Assembly (NCBI RefSeq): GCF_017357425.1
Contig: NZ_CP014571.1
Span: forward strand, 2,728,001-2,792,000
Length of the DNA: 64,000 nucleotides
Reading direction: 5' to 3'
From: Arthrobacter sp. D5-1
GTDB taxonomy: Bacteria > Actinomycetota > Actinomycetes > Actinomycetales > Micrococcaceae
Positions within the stretch are counted from its first letter, which is position 1. Every line of letters starts with the position of its first letter. Below the pieces are notes generated by a model. That model saw only the letters and a program-made list of their open reading frames with translations. It made no database searches and was not told the origin of the DNA. Shown in pieces: positions 27,083 to 35,899 of this stretch. A program made the position numbers and the translations under genes.

Positions 27083-27565
27083 CTAGCGGGCGTCTCCCAC
27101 GAAGCATTTACCGGTAGCCAGCACGGGCAGTACGGTCACCAGGACACCACCGTCTCGGATTTGCCCCACGACGCAGCTCCCTCCGGTCAAAGCGGCTGCC
27201 TCCAGGGCATCGACGTCAAGGCCCGTGGGCGTACGGCTGACAGAGACTTCCACGTTGGCCTTCGGAATCCCGGCCGACACCAAGGCCGATCGGAGTGCTT
27301 CCTGGTCCGGCTTGGGGTTGCCGGCCACGAGGTTTTTCAACGTGGTTTCGACGGTTGCCGAGGTGGCGGCCACGGCAGGATCCACCGGAGCTGTGGCTTG
27401 GGCAGAGGTGGAGGGGGCCGGGACGGTCCCTGGTTGCGCCGTGGACCCCGTGCTTGAAGTGCAACCAGTCAGCGCAATTGTTACCGCTACCGACAGCGAC
27501 AATGCTGCACCGCGGATTTTCGCTGCCCCCGTTGACTTGCCACCCGGCGTCGTTCCCCTGCTCAT
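27083..27565 (-). CDS. secreted lipoprotein of unknown function
   Basis: The 160-residue protein has a positively charged start, a hydrophobic segment at about 19-31 and the lipobox ALTGC, placing the lipidated cysteine at residue 35. A Ser/Thr/Pro-rich linker follows, then a domain of about 95 residues with KANVEVSVSRTPTGLD and two further cysteines (SCVVGQ, GKCFVG) that could form a disulfide. It may match a family I recall as DUF6993, but I cannot verify that. A GTG one codon upstream (27568) is an alternative start. Confidence 0.78.
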   Translation of the reverse strand: MSRGTTPGGKSTGAAKIRGAALSLSVAVTIALTGCTSSTGSTAQPGTVPAPSTSAQATAPVDPAVAATSATVETTLKNLVAGNPKPDQEALRSALVSAGIPKANVEVSVSRTPTGLDVDALEAAALTGGSCVVGQIRDGGVLVTVLPVLATGKCFVGDAR

Positions 27566-27720
27566 CACTTAGACATTGTGCCATTCACACGGGGGGCTCA
27601 CCGGCAGGGTTCGGCTGAAGGGATTTTGGTAACCCGGCTGAGGAATGGCGCAAACCACCATGAGCGGAAGGCCCGTGATGCCGTTGCATCGAAGTTCTTG
27701 AAGCGAGGCGATAAAGGAAC

Positions 27721-27750
27721 ATCCCCCTTGGAAGCTTGTCCAAGGGGGAT
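27721..27750 (-). terminator. terminator of tRNA-Arg
   Basis: ATCCCCCTTGGA pairs perfectly with TCCAAGGGGGAT around a 6-base loop, 4 bases beyond the tRNA. GTTCCTTT follows on the minus strand. Confidence 0.75.
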
Positions 27751-27754
27751 GCGG

Positions 27755-27830
27755 TGGTGCCCCAGGAGGGAATCGAACCCCCGACCGGCGGATTAGAAGG
27801 CCGCTGCTCTATCCCCTGAGCTACTGGGGC
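27755..27830 (-). tRNA. tRNA-Arg (TCT)
   Basis: The minus strand folds with acceptor GCCCCAG / CTGGGGC, anticodon loop CTTCTAA (anticodon TCT) and T-arm GGTTCGATTCC. The 3' CCA is encoded. A TAAACT at 27878-27873 may be the -10 box, about 42 bases upstream. Confidence 0.97.
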
Positions 27831-28050
27831 GCACTGACGCCGTCACCACCATGGGCGGCTGGCGCCACAAAGAGTTTACAGTGCCATCGGCGGGTAGCCC
27901 GCCATCTCATCACCAGCGGCCTCCATTCCTCCACAAGGGCCCGTTCGCCAGGGTTATGCACATAGGCCCCCGCGGCACTGCCTTCGACGGCTTCACTGGA
28001 TGAAGCTGAAAGAGCCGGACAGGCACTCCCTACATCCAGAAGGACCACCA

Positions 28051-28635
28051 ATGAATGACATCATCACCGTCCGGGGCTTCGTGGCCTCGGAGGTTAAGAG
28101 TTCAACAACCACACGGGGAACGGCTACAGCATCGTTCCGCCTGGGAACCACAGAGCGCCGCTATGACCGGGCGAGCAACACGTGGGTTGACGGCAACACC
28201 AATTGGTATACGGTGCAATCTTTCCGATACCTTGCCGGACACGTTGGGTGCAGCGTCAAAAAGGGGCAGCGTGTGCTGGTCATGGGAAAGCTCCGGTTGA
28301 GGCAATGGGAACATGAAGGCCGCGTCTACCATGTAGCGGAAATCGACGCCGAATCCGTGGGACACGACCTCATGTGGGGCTCCGCCAACTTCACCCGCAT
28401 GAACGGCACCTCTGCTCCAGCGGACTCCGCCGCTGCAGACACTGTGCCCTCGGACGAGGCTCTGTCCAGCCCCGCCCCGGGTGGCCCCGGGAGCAGCGGC
28501 GAGTGGGACACTGAGGATGCCGAACAAGCTCCTCCGGAGGACGAGTCAGTAGCAGCCGGGATGGATGATCCCGATGGAACCGGGCCATTGATGGTGAACA
28601 CCTCGACAGGAGAGCTGGTGGGTGCTGGCGCTTGA
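28051..28635 (+). CDS. ssb: single-stranded DNA-binding protein, second type without acidic tip
   Basis: The 194-residue protein has an OB fold over residues 1-110 (ITVRGFVASEV, TASFRLGTTERRYD, WYTVQSFRYLAGHV, KKGQRVLVMGKL). A disordered Asp/Glu/Pro/Gly/Ser tail of about 80 residues follows. The canonical C-terminal DDDIPF-like tip that recruits repair proteins is absent; the tail ends TGELVGAGA. It is therefore probably a paralogue and not the main replicative SSB. AAGGA precedes the ATG. Confidence 0.88.
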   Translation: MNDIITVRGFVASEVKSSTTTRGTATASFRLGTTERRYDRASNTWVDGNTNWYTVQSFRYLAGHVGCSVKKGQRVLVMGKLRLRQWEHEGRVYHVAEIDAESVGHDLMWGSANFTRMNGTSAPADSAAADTVPSDEALSSPAPGGPGSSGEWDTEDAEQAPPEDESVAAGMDDPDGTGPLMVNTSTGELVGAGA

Positions 28636-28686
28636 ACCTTGAGCCTGGTGCCCGTAACCCGCCATTCCGGCCGCGACGGTGAGGCC

Positions 28687-28692
28687 TATTCT
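28687..28692 (+). promoter_or_regulatory. -10 element, leaderless promoter of the GNAT-like gene
   Basis: TATTCT ends 6 bases before the ATG at 28699. Confidence 0.5.
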
Positions 28693-28698
28693 GGGTCC

Positions 28699-29304
28699 AT
28701 GGCACAGCACGAGGATGCACTCAGGCTAGAGACGGCACCTGCGTCCTGGGCGGCAGTTGAGGAGCTGTTTGGGACCAAGGGCGAACCATCCCGGTGCTGG
28801 TGCCGGTGGTTCGTCCTTGCCGGCAAGGATTGGGACACCACGTCTCCGGATGATCGAAAGGAAATGCTGAAGTCAGCTTTCAGCAATGAACCGGCGCCGG
28901 GGGTCATGGCCTTCAGGAACGGTGATCCAGTGGGTTGGTGCGCTGTTGAGCCCCGGGCAACCTACGGACGGCTGAAACGGTCACCAGTCCTGAGGGCAGT
29001 ACCATCGGCCACCACGGACGACACCGCGCTTTGGGCCATCAGCTGTTTCGTCGTGGCACCACGTCATCGCCGCACCGGGGTGTCGGCCGCGCTCCTGGCC
29101 GCCGCCGTAAGCCATGCGTTCACCCACGGCGCGGAAGTCGTGGAGGCCTATCCCGTCGACACAGGGCTCAGGACCAAGGCGACCTCAGCGGAGCTCTACC
29201 ACGGCACTCTGTCGCTTTTCCTGGCTGCCGGATTCGGCCCGGTCTCCGAATCCGTGCCAGGCCGGCCCGTGGTGAGGCTGGCCAAGGGCCAGGCGGCGCC
29301 CTGA
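28699..29304 (+). CDS. GNAT family acetyltransferase-like protein
   Basis: The 201-residue protein shows the GNAT core: GWCAVEPRATYGRL as strand 4, the acetyl-CoA loop AISCFVVAPRHRRTGVSAALL near residues 112-132, and a C-terminal FLAAGFGPV. An N-terminal SRCWCRWF, with two cysteines among aromatics, resembles a motif in a group of uncharacterised GNAT proteins. The substrate is unknown. The ATG at 28699 follows a -10 box; an upstream ATG-like start at 28639 is less likely. Confidence 0.8.
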   Translation: MAQHEDALRLETAPASWAAVEELFGTKGEPSRCWCRWFVLAGKDWDTTSPDDRKEMLKSAFSNEPAPGVMAFRNGDPVGWCAVEPRATYGRLKRSPVLRAVPSATTDDTALWAISCFVVAPRHRRTGVSAALLAAAVSHAFTHGAEVVEAYPVDTGLRTKATSAELYHGTLSLFLAAGFGPVSESVPGRPVVRLAKGQAAP

Positions 29305-29310
29305 GGCCGT

Positions 29311-29358
29311 GCCTGATTCAGAGCGTGCCTGATCCAAAGCCTGCCTGATTCAAAGCGT
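29311..29358. repeat. three tandem 16-bp repeats between convergent genes
   Basis: Three copies of a 16-bp unit close to GCCTGATTCAAAGCGT lie head to tail at 29311, 29327 and 29343, with one to three differences, and a partial GGCCTG follows. They fill most of the 79-base gap between the GNAT and map stop codons. Confidence 0.8.
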
Positions 29359-29383
29359 GGCCTGTTATGCGGCAGTGCCGGAA

Positions 29384-30151
29384 TCAAGGGAGGGTCAGGA
29401 TCATCGGGCCGTCCGCCGTGATGGCAACCGTGTGCTCGCTGTGGGCTGCTCTACGTCCGTTCGCCGATCGCAGGGTCCATTCGTCCTCATCATGGTAGTA
29501 ATCGTCCTTGCCTCCCAGAATCAACATGGGCTCGATGGCGATGACCAGGCCCTCCTCCAGCTTCATGCCCCGCCCCGGACGCCCGATGTTGGGAACGGGA
29601 GGTTCGGCATGCATGGTCCGGCCGATGCCATGTCCGCCGTGATCGGCCAACAGGCCGTAACCTGCGCGTTTGGCTTCACCACCTATGGCGTAGGCAAGAT
29701 CCCCCATTTTGTTGCCCACGCGCGCTGCTTCTATTCCCCGCGCCAGTGCGGCATCCGTTGCATTTATGAGTTCCTGGTCCAAGGGATCGCCCTCCCCGAC
29801 AATGAAGCTGATGGCGGCGTCTCCGCACCATCCCTCCAGGAAAGCACCGCAGTCAACGCTCAGCAGATCGCCGTCTTCAAGGGCATAGCCGTTAGGGATA
29901 CCGTGCACCACGGCATCATTGACACTGGCGCAGATCACGCCGGGAAACGGCACGGACGCCCAGCGGGGATGATAGTCGAGGAAGGCGGGCCTGGCGCCGG
30001 CGTCGGACATCACTGCCGCCGCGACGTCGTCAAGCTCCTTCAGGGAAACTCCCACGGCAGCGTGCTTCTTGACGGCCTTCAAAGCATTGGCCACCACCCT
30101 GCCGGCCTCACGCATCAACGTAATCTGCTCGGGAGTTTTCAGCATTGACAT
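29384..30151 (-). CDS. map: methionine aminopeptidase, type I
   Basis: MetAP removes the initiator methionine. The 255-residue protein has the metal ligands of the pita-bread fold: aspartates in SVDCGAF and GDAAISF, histidine in HGGHGIG and glutamate in AIEPML, with the last in HSEHTVAI. The ATG at 30151 has GGAGG 7 bases upstream, so the 44-codon upstream extension of the frame is not used. An ATG two codons later is a weaker alternative. Confidence 0.95.
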   Translation of the reverse strand: MSMLKTPEQITLMREAGRVVANALKAVKKHAAVGVSLKELDDVAAAVMSDAGARPAFLDYHPRWASVPFPGVICASVNDAVVHGIPNGYALEDGDLLSVDCGAFLEGWCGDAAISFIVGEGDPLDQELINATDAALARGIEAARVGNKMGDLAYAIGGEAKRAGYGLLADHGGHGIGRTMHAEPPVPNIGRPGRGMKLEEGLVIAIEPMLILGGKDDYYHDEDEWTLRSANGRRAAHSEHTVAITADGPMILTLP

Positions 30152-30293
30152 CAAAGGTCCTCCGTTGCTGGGCGTGCCCTCAGGGGCTGGTTGTGCGGCC
30201 AACTGCGGCCACGTTGCCCACTCTACGACTCCCCGGCTATGCCTGGGAGGGTCTCCGGGCAATGGCAGGAGACCCTCCGCCATATATCGGTCC

Positions 30294-30299
30294 TACAGT
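30294..30299 (+). promoter_or_regulatory. -10 element, leaderless promoter of the AlkD-like gene
   Basis: TACAGT ends 6 bases before the ATG at 30306. Confidence 0.5.
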
Positions 30300-30305
30300 G
30301 GACGC

Positions 30306-30989
30306 ATGACCAAGGAACTGGTGGACTCGATCCGCTCCTCACTCCGCTCGTCCGGGGACGCTGAACGGGCGCTTGGTGCCCAGAAGTACATGAAGTCGGC
30401 CATGCCCTCACTCGGGGTCAGGGTTCCCGAGGTGCGGAGCATCGTCAAAGCAGCAGCAAGAGAGTTTCCTGTCTCATCCCCTGACGAGCTGCGGGAGGCG
30501 GTTCTCCTGTTGTGGCGCGATGCCGAGGCACGCGAAGAGCGGTACGCAGCCATTGACCTGACGGGCCAGCGGATGGTGAAGGAAGACCTGGACATGCTGC
30601 CCGTGTACGAGGAAATTATCCGGACAGGAGCCTGGTGGGACCTGGTGGATGGAGTTTCGCCCCGGATATGCGCACTGATGCTTGCGCATAAGCCGACGAT
30701 GACCCCCTTGCTGCTTCGCTGGGCCGAGGACAACGACCTGTGGATCCGCCGGGCTGCAATTACTGCCCAGCTGGGGGCGAAGTCCATGACCGATTACGGC
30801 TTGCTGGCTGCAGTCATCGAACCCAATTTGCACAGCAGGGAGTTTTTCATCCGCAAGGCCATCGGCTGGGCGCTGCGCGAATACAGCAAATCAGATCCCG
30901 AATGGGTCCGGAATTTTGCCGCAGATAACGCGTCATCGCTGAGTCCCTTGTCCCTTCGTGAGGGGACACGGCTTTTGTCGTCGAGCTGA
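30306..30989 (+). CDS. DNA alkylation repair protein (AlkD-like HEAT-repeat glycosylase)
   Basis: The 227-residue protein has the helical repeat pattern of AlkC/AlkD proteins, which excise alkylated bases without base flipping. Family signatures visible are QKYMKSAMPSLGVRVPEVR near residue 25, WWDLVDGVSP near 117, LWIRRAAI and FFIRKAIGWALREY near 190. The acidic and aromatic residues of the AlkD active site (the WWD and the aspartate of DLWIRR) are kept. It converges on mptB with 6 bases between. Confidence 0.87.
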   Translation: MTKELVDSIRSSLRSSGDAERALGAQKYMKSAMPSLGVRVPEVRSIVKAAAREFPVSSPDELREAVLLLWRDAEAREERYAAIDLTGQRMVKEDLDMLPVYEEIIRTGAWWDLVDGVSPRICALMLAHKPTMTPLLLRWAEDNDLWIRRAAITAQLGAKSMTDYGLLAAVIEPNLHSREFFIRKAIGWALREYSKSDPEWVRNFAADNASSLSPLSLREGTRLLSSS

Positions 30990-30995
30990 TGCGGC

Positions 30996-32618
30996 TCAGA
31001 TGATCGGACGGAGGCCTGGCTCGTCGTGTTTCCGGAACAGGCTCTTGGTTTTAGGGTCCACAAAGATCAGGTACACGGCGAAGAGCAAGGCAATGATGGC
31101 CGCTGCATTCCGCGCCAACGTCAAAGCCAGGCCCAGGTCTTCGCTCTGGAGGTACGGGAAGACGTCCAGCTGGTCCGAGATCGCGTAGACCATGAAGAAG
31201 GAGACCACGAAATAGACGGCCTTGACCTGCCAGTCATTGCGGATACCGGTCACGGCAAAGAGCGGAATCAGCCAGACCACGTACCAGGACTGGATCATCG
31301 GAGCCAGAATGACGATAGCTGCAAACGCCAGAGTGAGACGGCGCATCAGGCGGTCGTAGTCACCGCGGAAGACCTGCCAGGCGATGGCGCCCACCATGAG
31401 CACCTTGCCGGCGTCGTAAACCCACTTGGCCATGCCCCAGCCATCCAGTCCAAAGACATTGAAGATGGACGCCACGACCAAGCCGATCAGGCCGATGGGG
31501 GCGTACCAGATCCAAACACTGCCCGGAGCTGACAGGCCATTGATCCAGCCAAATCCGAAGCCATTAACCATGCTCATGGCATACAGCAATCCGAAGCTCA
31601 GCCCGGCGGTCAAGAACCAGAAGGCGAACTTCCGTGGCCAGGAAGCCCCCTTGCCGGCCCACAAGAGCCCAATAAAGGGAAGGAACACCACCGTAATGGG
31701 CTTAACGGAGATGGAGAGGGTGACCAGCACCAAGCCCAGGATCACGCGACGTGTTGCGCAGTAGTAGAGTCCCGCAAGGGCCAGCCCGATCATCAGGGCG
31801 TCGTTGTGGACACTGGCAATGAAGTTGGTGAGGAAGAGCGGATTTGCGGCTGTCAGCCACAGTGCCCGGTGCGGATTCACTCCGTGAAGTTCCGCCAGCT
31901 TGGGTACGTAGATGATGCAGAGGACGATTCCCACAAGGGCAACCAGCCGGAACAACATGATGCTTGCTTCAGGTTGGACATTGGTCACCCAGACGACGAA
32001 CTGCTCGATCCACAGGAACAATTGCCCGTACGGCACCGGCGCTTCGGTCCACATCTTGTCCGCACCCAATTGGAAGTAATTGGGCAGCGCGGAAATCCCA
32101 TTCTCGTAGGGATTGATGCCTTCGACCATCAGACGGCCCTGACCGATGTACGCGTAAACGTCCCTGCTGAAGAGGGGAACGGTGAACATCATGGGCAATC
32201 CCCACGCAGCCACGGCCTGAAGCGTTGCCTTCCGCGCCTCCAGCCCCCAGACCCGGACGCGTTGACCCAAGCGCAGCCAGGCCCGGACCAGCAGCATTCC
32301 ACCGACGGCCAGCAGGACAATCGACAGGGCGACTCCAACACCTTCGGTGCGCATCCAGATGAAGAGTGGCAACCTCCGAAGTTCGGAGACCGGAGCCAGC
32401 CAGCCCACGCCCAGGGACCCGAAGACCATGAACATGGAGCCGATGAAACCGGCAATCAGCGGCGAACGGGCATTATCAACCTCGCTGGCCGCAGCATCTG
32501 CCGTCGGCGCTGCTGTCCCTGCCTTCTGGGCGGCGGGTACTGGCACCGTCATGTGGTCGTCATCCAATCGTTCGCCCGGTACATTCGGGAGAAATTCTGC
32601 GTCTTTGGGACTTTCCAC
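30996..32618 (-). CDS. mptB: polyprenol-phosphate-mannose-dependent alpha-1,6-mannosyltransferase, MptB-like
   Basis: MptB-type GT-C enzymes transfer mannose from polyprenyl-phosphate-mannose outside the membrane, building the lipomannan or lipoglycan backbone in Actinobacteria. The 540-residue protein has about 12-13 transmembrane segments and the family loop SRDVYAYIGQGRLMVEGINP near residue 153. Other family stretches are VPYGQLFLW, SVHNDALMIGLALAG and KPITVVFLP. The start is GTG at 32618, 34 bases from a TACGAT box; an internal ATG at 32552 is an alternative. It diverges from orn. Confidence 0.85.
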   Translation of the reverse strand: MESPKDAEFLPNVPGERLDDDHMTVPVPAAQKAGTAAPTADAAASEVDNARSPLIAGFIGSMFMVFGSLGVGWLAPVSELRRLPLFIWMRTEGVGVALSIVLLAVGGMLLVRAWLRLGQRVRVWGLEARKATLQAVAAWGLPMMFTVPLFSRDVYAYIGQGRLMVEGINPYENGISALPNYFQLGADKMWTEAPVPYGQLFLWIEQFVVWVTNVQPEASIMLFRLVALVGIVLCIIYVPKLAELHGVNPHRALWLTAANPLFLTNFIASVHNDALMIGLALAGLYYCATRRVILGLVLVTLSISVKPITVVFLPFIGLLWAGKGASWPRKFAFWFLTAGLSFGLLYAMSMVNGFGFGWINGLSAPGSVWIWYAPIGLIGLVVASIFNVFGLDGWGMAKWVYDAGKVLMVGAIAWQVFRGDYDRLMRRLTLAFAAIVILAPMIQSWYVVWLIPLFAVTGIRNDWQVKAVYFVVSFFMVYAISDQLDVFPYLQSEDLGLALTLARNAAAIIALLFAVYLIFVDPKTKSLFRKHDEPGLRPII

Positions 32619-32651
32619 GGCAGGAAGAAAAAGACACTGCCGCGCTCAAAA

Positions 32652-32657
32652 ATCGTA
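32652..32657 (-). promoter_or_regulatory. -10 element of mptB
   Basis: TACGAT on the minus strand predicts a start near 32645 and a leader of about 27 bases if GTG 32618 is used. Confidence 0.45.
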
Positions 32658-32687
32658 CCATCAGAGCACTTCGAAGCGGCTGAAGGA

Positions 32688-32693
32688 TAGGCT
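32688..32693 (+). promoter_or_regulatory. -10 element, leaderless promoter of orn
   Basis: TAGGCT ends 6 bases before the GTG at 32700. Confidence 0.5.
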
Positions 32694-32699
32694 GGGCGC

Positions 32700-33335
32700 G
32701 TGCCTATTACTAATGAACGCATCGTCTGGATCGACTGCGAAATGACCGGCCTGGACCTGAATAACGACGCCCTGATCGAGGTTGCGGCGCTGGTGACGGA
32801 TTCCGAGCTCAACATCCTCGGCGACGGCGTCGACGTCGTCATCAAGCCGGACGATGCTGCCCTGGAACAAATGAATGATTTTGTGCGGGACATGCATACC
32901 CGGTCAAAGCTCCTCGACGAACTCCCCCATGGGAAGACCATGGCCGAGGCCGAAGCCGAGGTACTTGAATACATCGAGAAGTGGGTTCCGGACCCCCGTA
33001 AAGCGCCTTTGGGCGGCAACTCCGTGGGAACAGACCGCATGTTCCTGGCCAGGGACATGCCAAACATCGTGGAGCACCTCCACTACCGCGTGATCGATGT
33101 CAGCACCATCAAGGAACTCTCGCGGCGTTGGTTCCCGCGCGCCTACTTCCAGTCGCCTGCCAAGCACGGCGGGCACCGCGCCCTCGGCGACATCAAGGAC
33201 TCCATCGACGAACTTCGCTACTACCGCCAGGCCGTCTTCGTGCCCGCGCCCGGACCGGACACGGCCACGGCACAGCGCATCTCCAGGGACGTCATGGCCA
33301 CTGCGGAGACCTTGGGCTCCACAGAAACTGTGTGA
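32700..33335 (+). CDS. orn: oligoribonuclease
   Basis: Orn degrades two- to five-base RNA fragments, including pGpG. The 211-residue protein is a DEDDh exonuclease: Asp12 and Glu14 in WIDCEMTG, a middle aspartate in NSVGTDRMF or [10 protein letters not shown], and His and Asp in [10 protein letters not shown] near residues 159-163. It begins with GTG. tRNA-His follows after 131 bases. Confidence 0.95.
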   Translation: MPITNERIVWIDCEMTGLDLNNDALIEVAALVTDSELNILGDGVDVVIKPDDAALEQMNDFVRDMHTRSKLLDELPHGKTMAEAEAEVLEYIEKWVPDPRKAPLGGNSVGTDRMFLARDMPNIVEHLHYRVIDVSTIKELSRRWFPRAYFQSPAKHGGHRALGDIKDSIDELRYYRQAVFVPAPGPDTATAQRISRDVMATAETLGSTETV

Positions 33336-33466
33336 TCTGCACCATTTTTCAAGGTTTTTTCGCCAAAACCGGCAAAAGTGGACTTTGCACCCCTAAACAG
33401 CAGGTAAGCTATTTGTCGTTGCCTTGAAGGAAAGCCGGTCAAACGGTTCAGCCCCAAAAGGCACAT

Positions 33467-33543
33467 GGTGGGCTTAGCTCAGTTGGCAGAGCGCCTGGTT
33501 GTGGTCCAGGAGGTCGCGGGTTCAACCCCCGTAGCTCACCCCA
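33467..33543 (+). tRNA. tRNA-His (GTG)
   Basis: The cloverleaf has acceptor GTGGGCT / AGCTCAC plus the histidine-specific extra G at 33467 facing C at 33540. The anticodon loop is TTGTGGT (anticodon GTG) and the T-arm is GGTTCAACCCC. CCA is encoded. TTTGCA and AGCTAT, 17 bases apart at about 33384-33412, may be the promoter. Confidence 0.97.
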
Positions 33544-33572
33544 CCGAGATTGGCTGCAGAGCCGGTTTCCAC

Positions 33573-33612
33573 AAAGGCCGCACCGGTTATCCGGTGCGGC
33601 CTTTGCTTTTTA
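33573..33612 (+). terminator. terminator of tRNA-His
   Basis: A perfect 14-bp stem (33573-33586 with 33591-33604) and a 4-base loop are followed by GCTTTTTAA. Confidence 0.93.
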
Positions 33613-33670
33613 ACCCTGAAGCGGACCTGCGCCGCTACGGACTCCAGCGATCAACAAAGGAAGAACTGAC

Positions 33671-34243
33671 ATGACCGTCCTGCCAGTCACCATTTGGGGC
33701 GAACCTGTTTTGCATCGCCGGGCCAGCGAAGTGGAGGTCTTCGACGACCAACTCCGCGTGCTGATCGCGGATATGTTCGAGACCAACGACGCCGCCAACG
33801 GGGTAGGGCTCGCAGCCCCTCAGATCGGTGTGGGCAAGCGCCTTTTCGTCTACAAGTACGCCAACGACGACGACGTTCCGGAACAGGGCGTGGTGGTCAA
33901 CCCGGTACTCACCCTCTCCAAAGTCTCGGGAGCTCTCCCGGACCCTGACGAGCATGTTGAGGGTTGCTTGTCCTTCCCGGGAGAGTACTACCCGTTGCAG
34001 CGTGCTGAATGGACGCGCGTCCAGGGCTTCGACGGTGACGGCAACCCTGTGGACTTTGAAGCGACCGGCTGGTTTGCCCGGATTCTGCAGCACGAGTTCG
34101 ACCACCTGGACGGCAAGCTGTACGTTAACCGGCTGGTGGACAGGTACGCAAAGAAGGCCCTCAAGCAAGCGAAGAAGCACGGCTGGGGCGTGCCCGGCCT
34201 GACGTGGATGCCCGGCGTCGATCCCGATCCTTTTGGACACTGA
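33671..34243 (+). CDS. def: peptide deformylase
   Basis: Def removes the formyl group from new proteins. The 190-residue protein carries the three motifs GVGLAAPQIG, EGCLSFPG (metal cysteine) and QHEFDHLDG (two metal histidines and the catalytic glutamate). AGGAAG lies about 7 bases before the ATG. The next gene starts 3 bases after the stop, so the two are an operon. Confidence 0.96.
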   Translation: MTVLPVTIWGEPVLHRRASEVEVFDDQLRVLIADMFETNDAANGVGLAAPQIGVGKRLFVYKYANDDDVPEQGVVVNPVLTLSKVSGALPDPDEHVEGCLSFPGEYYPLQRAEWTRVQGFDGDGNPVDFEATGWFARILQHEFDHLDGKLYVNRLVDRYAKKALKQAKKHGWGVPGLTWMPGVDPDPFGH

Positions 34244-34246
34244 GCC

Positions 34247-35086
34247 ATGACCCCGACCCCGCACACTGGACTCTTCGAACTCCTGGACATCAGCGGCGAC
34301 GACGCGGAGGAGTGCACCGCCCTTCTCGCAACTCCGCCCGGCGAAGCGGTGCTGCGCGCCATGGCTGCCATGGACGAGCGGCTGGGTTCCTTTCCAGTGG
34401 ACAGCATCCAGGAAGACAACCCCGACGAATCGGTCTGGATCGAAGCACTGCTCCGCTTCTCCCCCACCGTCCACGCTTATCACCTGAAGCTCGGTATCAG
34501 TCCCGAAGTCTCTGCGGCATCGCTGGCTGACATGGGACTGCAGCTCAGGATCAACCGGCGGGTCCATGGCAGGTTCGGCCTCGATACCTGGGGCTGGATG
34601 ACCTTGCACATGGCAGGGAACCTGTTCAGGCTGGGCCGCCTGCAGTTCCATCTGGTCCGCAGCCCGGAGGAAACCGCTCAAGCCGGTACCCCCGCGGCTG
34701 ACGGTCACTGGGTACTCGGCGTCCACATTCCAGAAGATGGCGGGCTGTCCCCCGCCTCGGTGGATGCCAGCTTGTCCGAGGCCCGCCTGTTCTTCCCCCG
34801 ATACTTCCCTGATAAGCCAGCAGCCGTTGCCACGTGCGATTCGTGGATGCTGGACCCCTATCTTGCGGACCACCTGCCTGAGAGCAACATTGCCTCGTTT
34901 GCCCGGCGCTTCACGCTGGACCGTTGTTCTGAAGCCCCTACCGACGCCGTGTATTTCACCTTCCGGCAGCGCGGGCTCCAGGACCTGGACAAGCTTCCCC
35001 GGGAGACGTCACTTCAGCGGGTGGTCTTGGAGAGAATCGACGACGGCGGCACCTGGCAGTTGGGGCACGGTCACCTCGAGCTGTAG
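34247..35086 (+). CDS. acyltransferase-domain protein (DUF5596-like), unknown substrate
   Basis: The 279-residue protein resembles a family annotated as acyltransferase with separate N- and C-terminal domains (I recall DUF5596). Visible landmarks are SVWIEALLRFSPTVHAYHLKLG, WGWMTLHMAGNLFRLGRLQF, VLGVHIPEDGGLS, and CDSWMLDPYLADHLP near residue 200. It has no signal peptide. It follows def by 3 bases. Its last 16 bases overlap the end of the convergent nuclease gene. Confidence 0.72.
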   Translation: MTPTPHTGLFELLDISGDDAEECTALLATPPGEAVLRAMAAMDERLGSFPVDSIQEDNPDESVWIEALLRFSPTVHAYHLKLGISPEVSAASLADMGLQLRINRRVHGRFGLDTWGWMTLHMAGNLFRLGRLQFHLVRSPEETAQAGTPAADGHWVLGVHIPEDGGLSPASVDASLSEARLFFPRYFPDKPAAVATCDSWMLDPYLADHLPESNIASFARRFTLDRCSEAPTDAVYFTFRQRGLQDLDKLPRETSLQRVVLERIDDGGTWQLGHGHLEL

Positions 35087-35898
35087 ATGGTCTGTTGCTC
35101 CGGACAGGAGGAGAGGACGCCCTTCATGGCGTCCTTTTCCGCCTGTGTTACCCAGAGCTTGTACGCGGCCTTCACGGAAATTTGCCGGGCGACGTAGTGG
35201 CAGCGGAAGTTCTTGTTGGCCGGCAGCCACGTCGCAGCGTCACCCGCCCCTTTTTTGACGTTCGCAGGACCGTCGGCCGCAATCAGGTTCAAAGGATCGT
35301 TGGCGAAAGTCTGCCGCTGCTGAACGGTCAGGTGTTGTGCCCCTTTTTGCCATGCGTCCGCCAAGGCAACCACATGGTCGATTTGGACGGCCGCACTTGT
35401 TTCCTGCCCCCGCCTGAAAACCACCTGTGCCCCGGTGTAGGGTTCGTTGAAACTGCCACCGGCCACCTTGCAGGAAGATCCTTCTGTGAACTCGACAGCG
35501 GAAAGGTCACGCCGGAGGATGTCGTTCCTGGTGTCGCACCCGTTACGGTCGGCATCGGCCCAGGCCTGTCCGAAGGCCGCCCGGTCATAGTCTGATTTGG
35601 GGGCCCTGCCCTTGACCTGCAGCCGGTCCAAGGCATCGGCGGCCTTCTCGGCAGTCACCGGGGCGGCGCCGCGCACGGGTTTCATCCAGAGGGGGTTGTA
35701 AACGGGCGCTTCGCTGGGTCCTGCTACCCATGGATCTGCTGCGGAGAATTGGCCCGCGGTGAAAAACCAGGACAGCGCCGCCACGATGGTTGCGGCAGCC
35801 AAGGCGAGAATCGTCCATGCTTGCCGGGATCTGCGGCGGGCGCGTTTGTAGGCAGACCAGGTGATACTCAAGGGACTCCGTCCAGTGGGGGCAGGCAT
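35071..35898 (-). CDS. secreted or membrane-anchored HNH nuclease-like protein (DUF1524 type)
   Basis: The 275-residue protein has an Arg-rich N-terminus and one hydrophobic segment at about residues 28-47. An extracytoplasmic region ends in an HNH-type domain: IDHVVALADAWQKGA near residue 173, FANDPLNLIAADGPANVKKG and FRCHYVARQISVK. The DHV histidine and the N-x8-N region are the expected metal-binding beta-beta-alpha elements. It may degrade external DNA. A TTG at codon 11 with GGAG upstream is an alternative start. A short palindrome abuts the ATG. Confidence 0.8.
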   Translation of the reverse strand: MPAPTGRSPLSITWSAYKRARRRSRQAWTILALAAATIVAALSWFFTAGQFSAADPWVAGPSEAPVYNPLWMKPVRGAAPVTAEKAADALDRLQVKGRAPKSDYDRAAFGQAWADADRNGCDTRNDILRRDLSAVEFTEGSSCKVAGGSFNEPYTGAQVVFRRGQETSAAVQIDHVVALADAWQKGAQHLTVQQRQTFANDPLNLIAADGPANVKKGAGDAATWLPANKNFRCHYVARQISVKAAYKLWVTQAEKDAMKGVLSSCPEQQTIYSSR

Positions 35899-35899
35899 G

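Noticed and set aside
25308-27086. A 592-codon plus-strand frame opposite ettA
   Set aside because: It mirrors the ettA codons, has no ribosome-binding site or domain motif, and would start inside the tesB/ettA terminator region.
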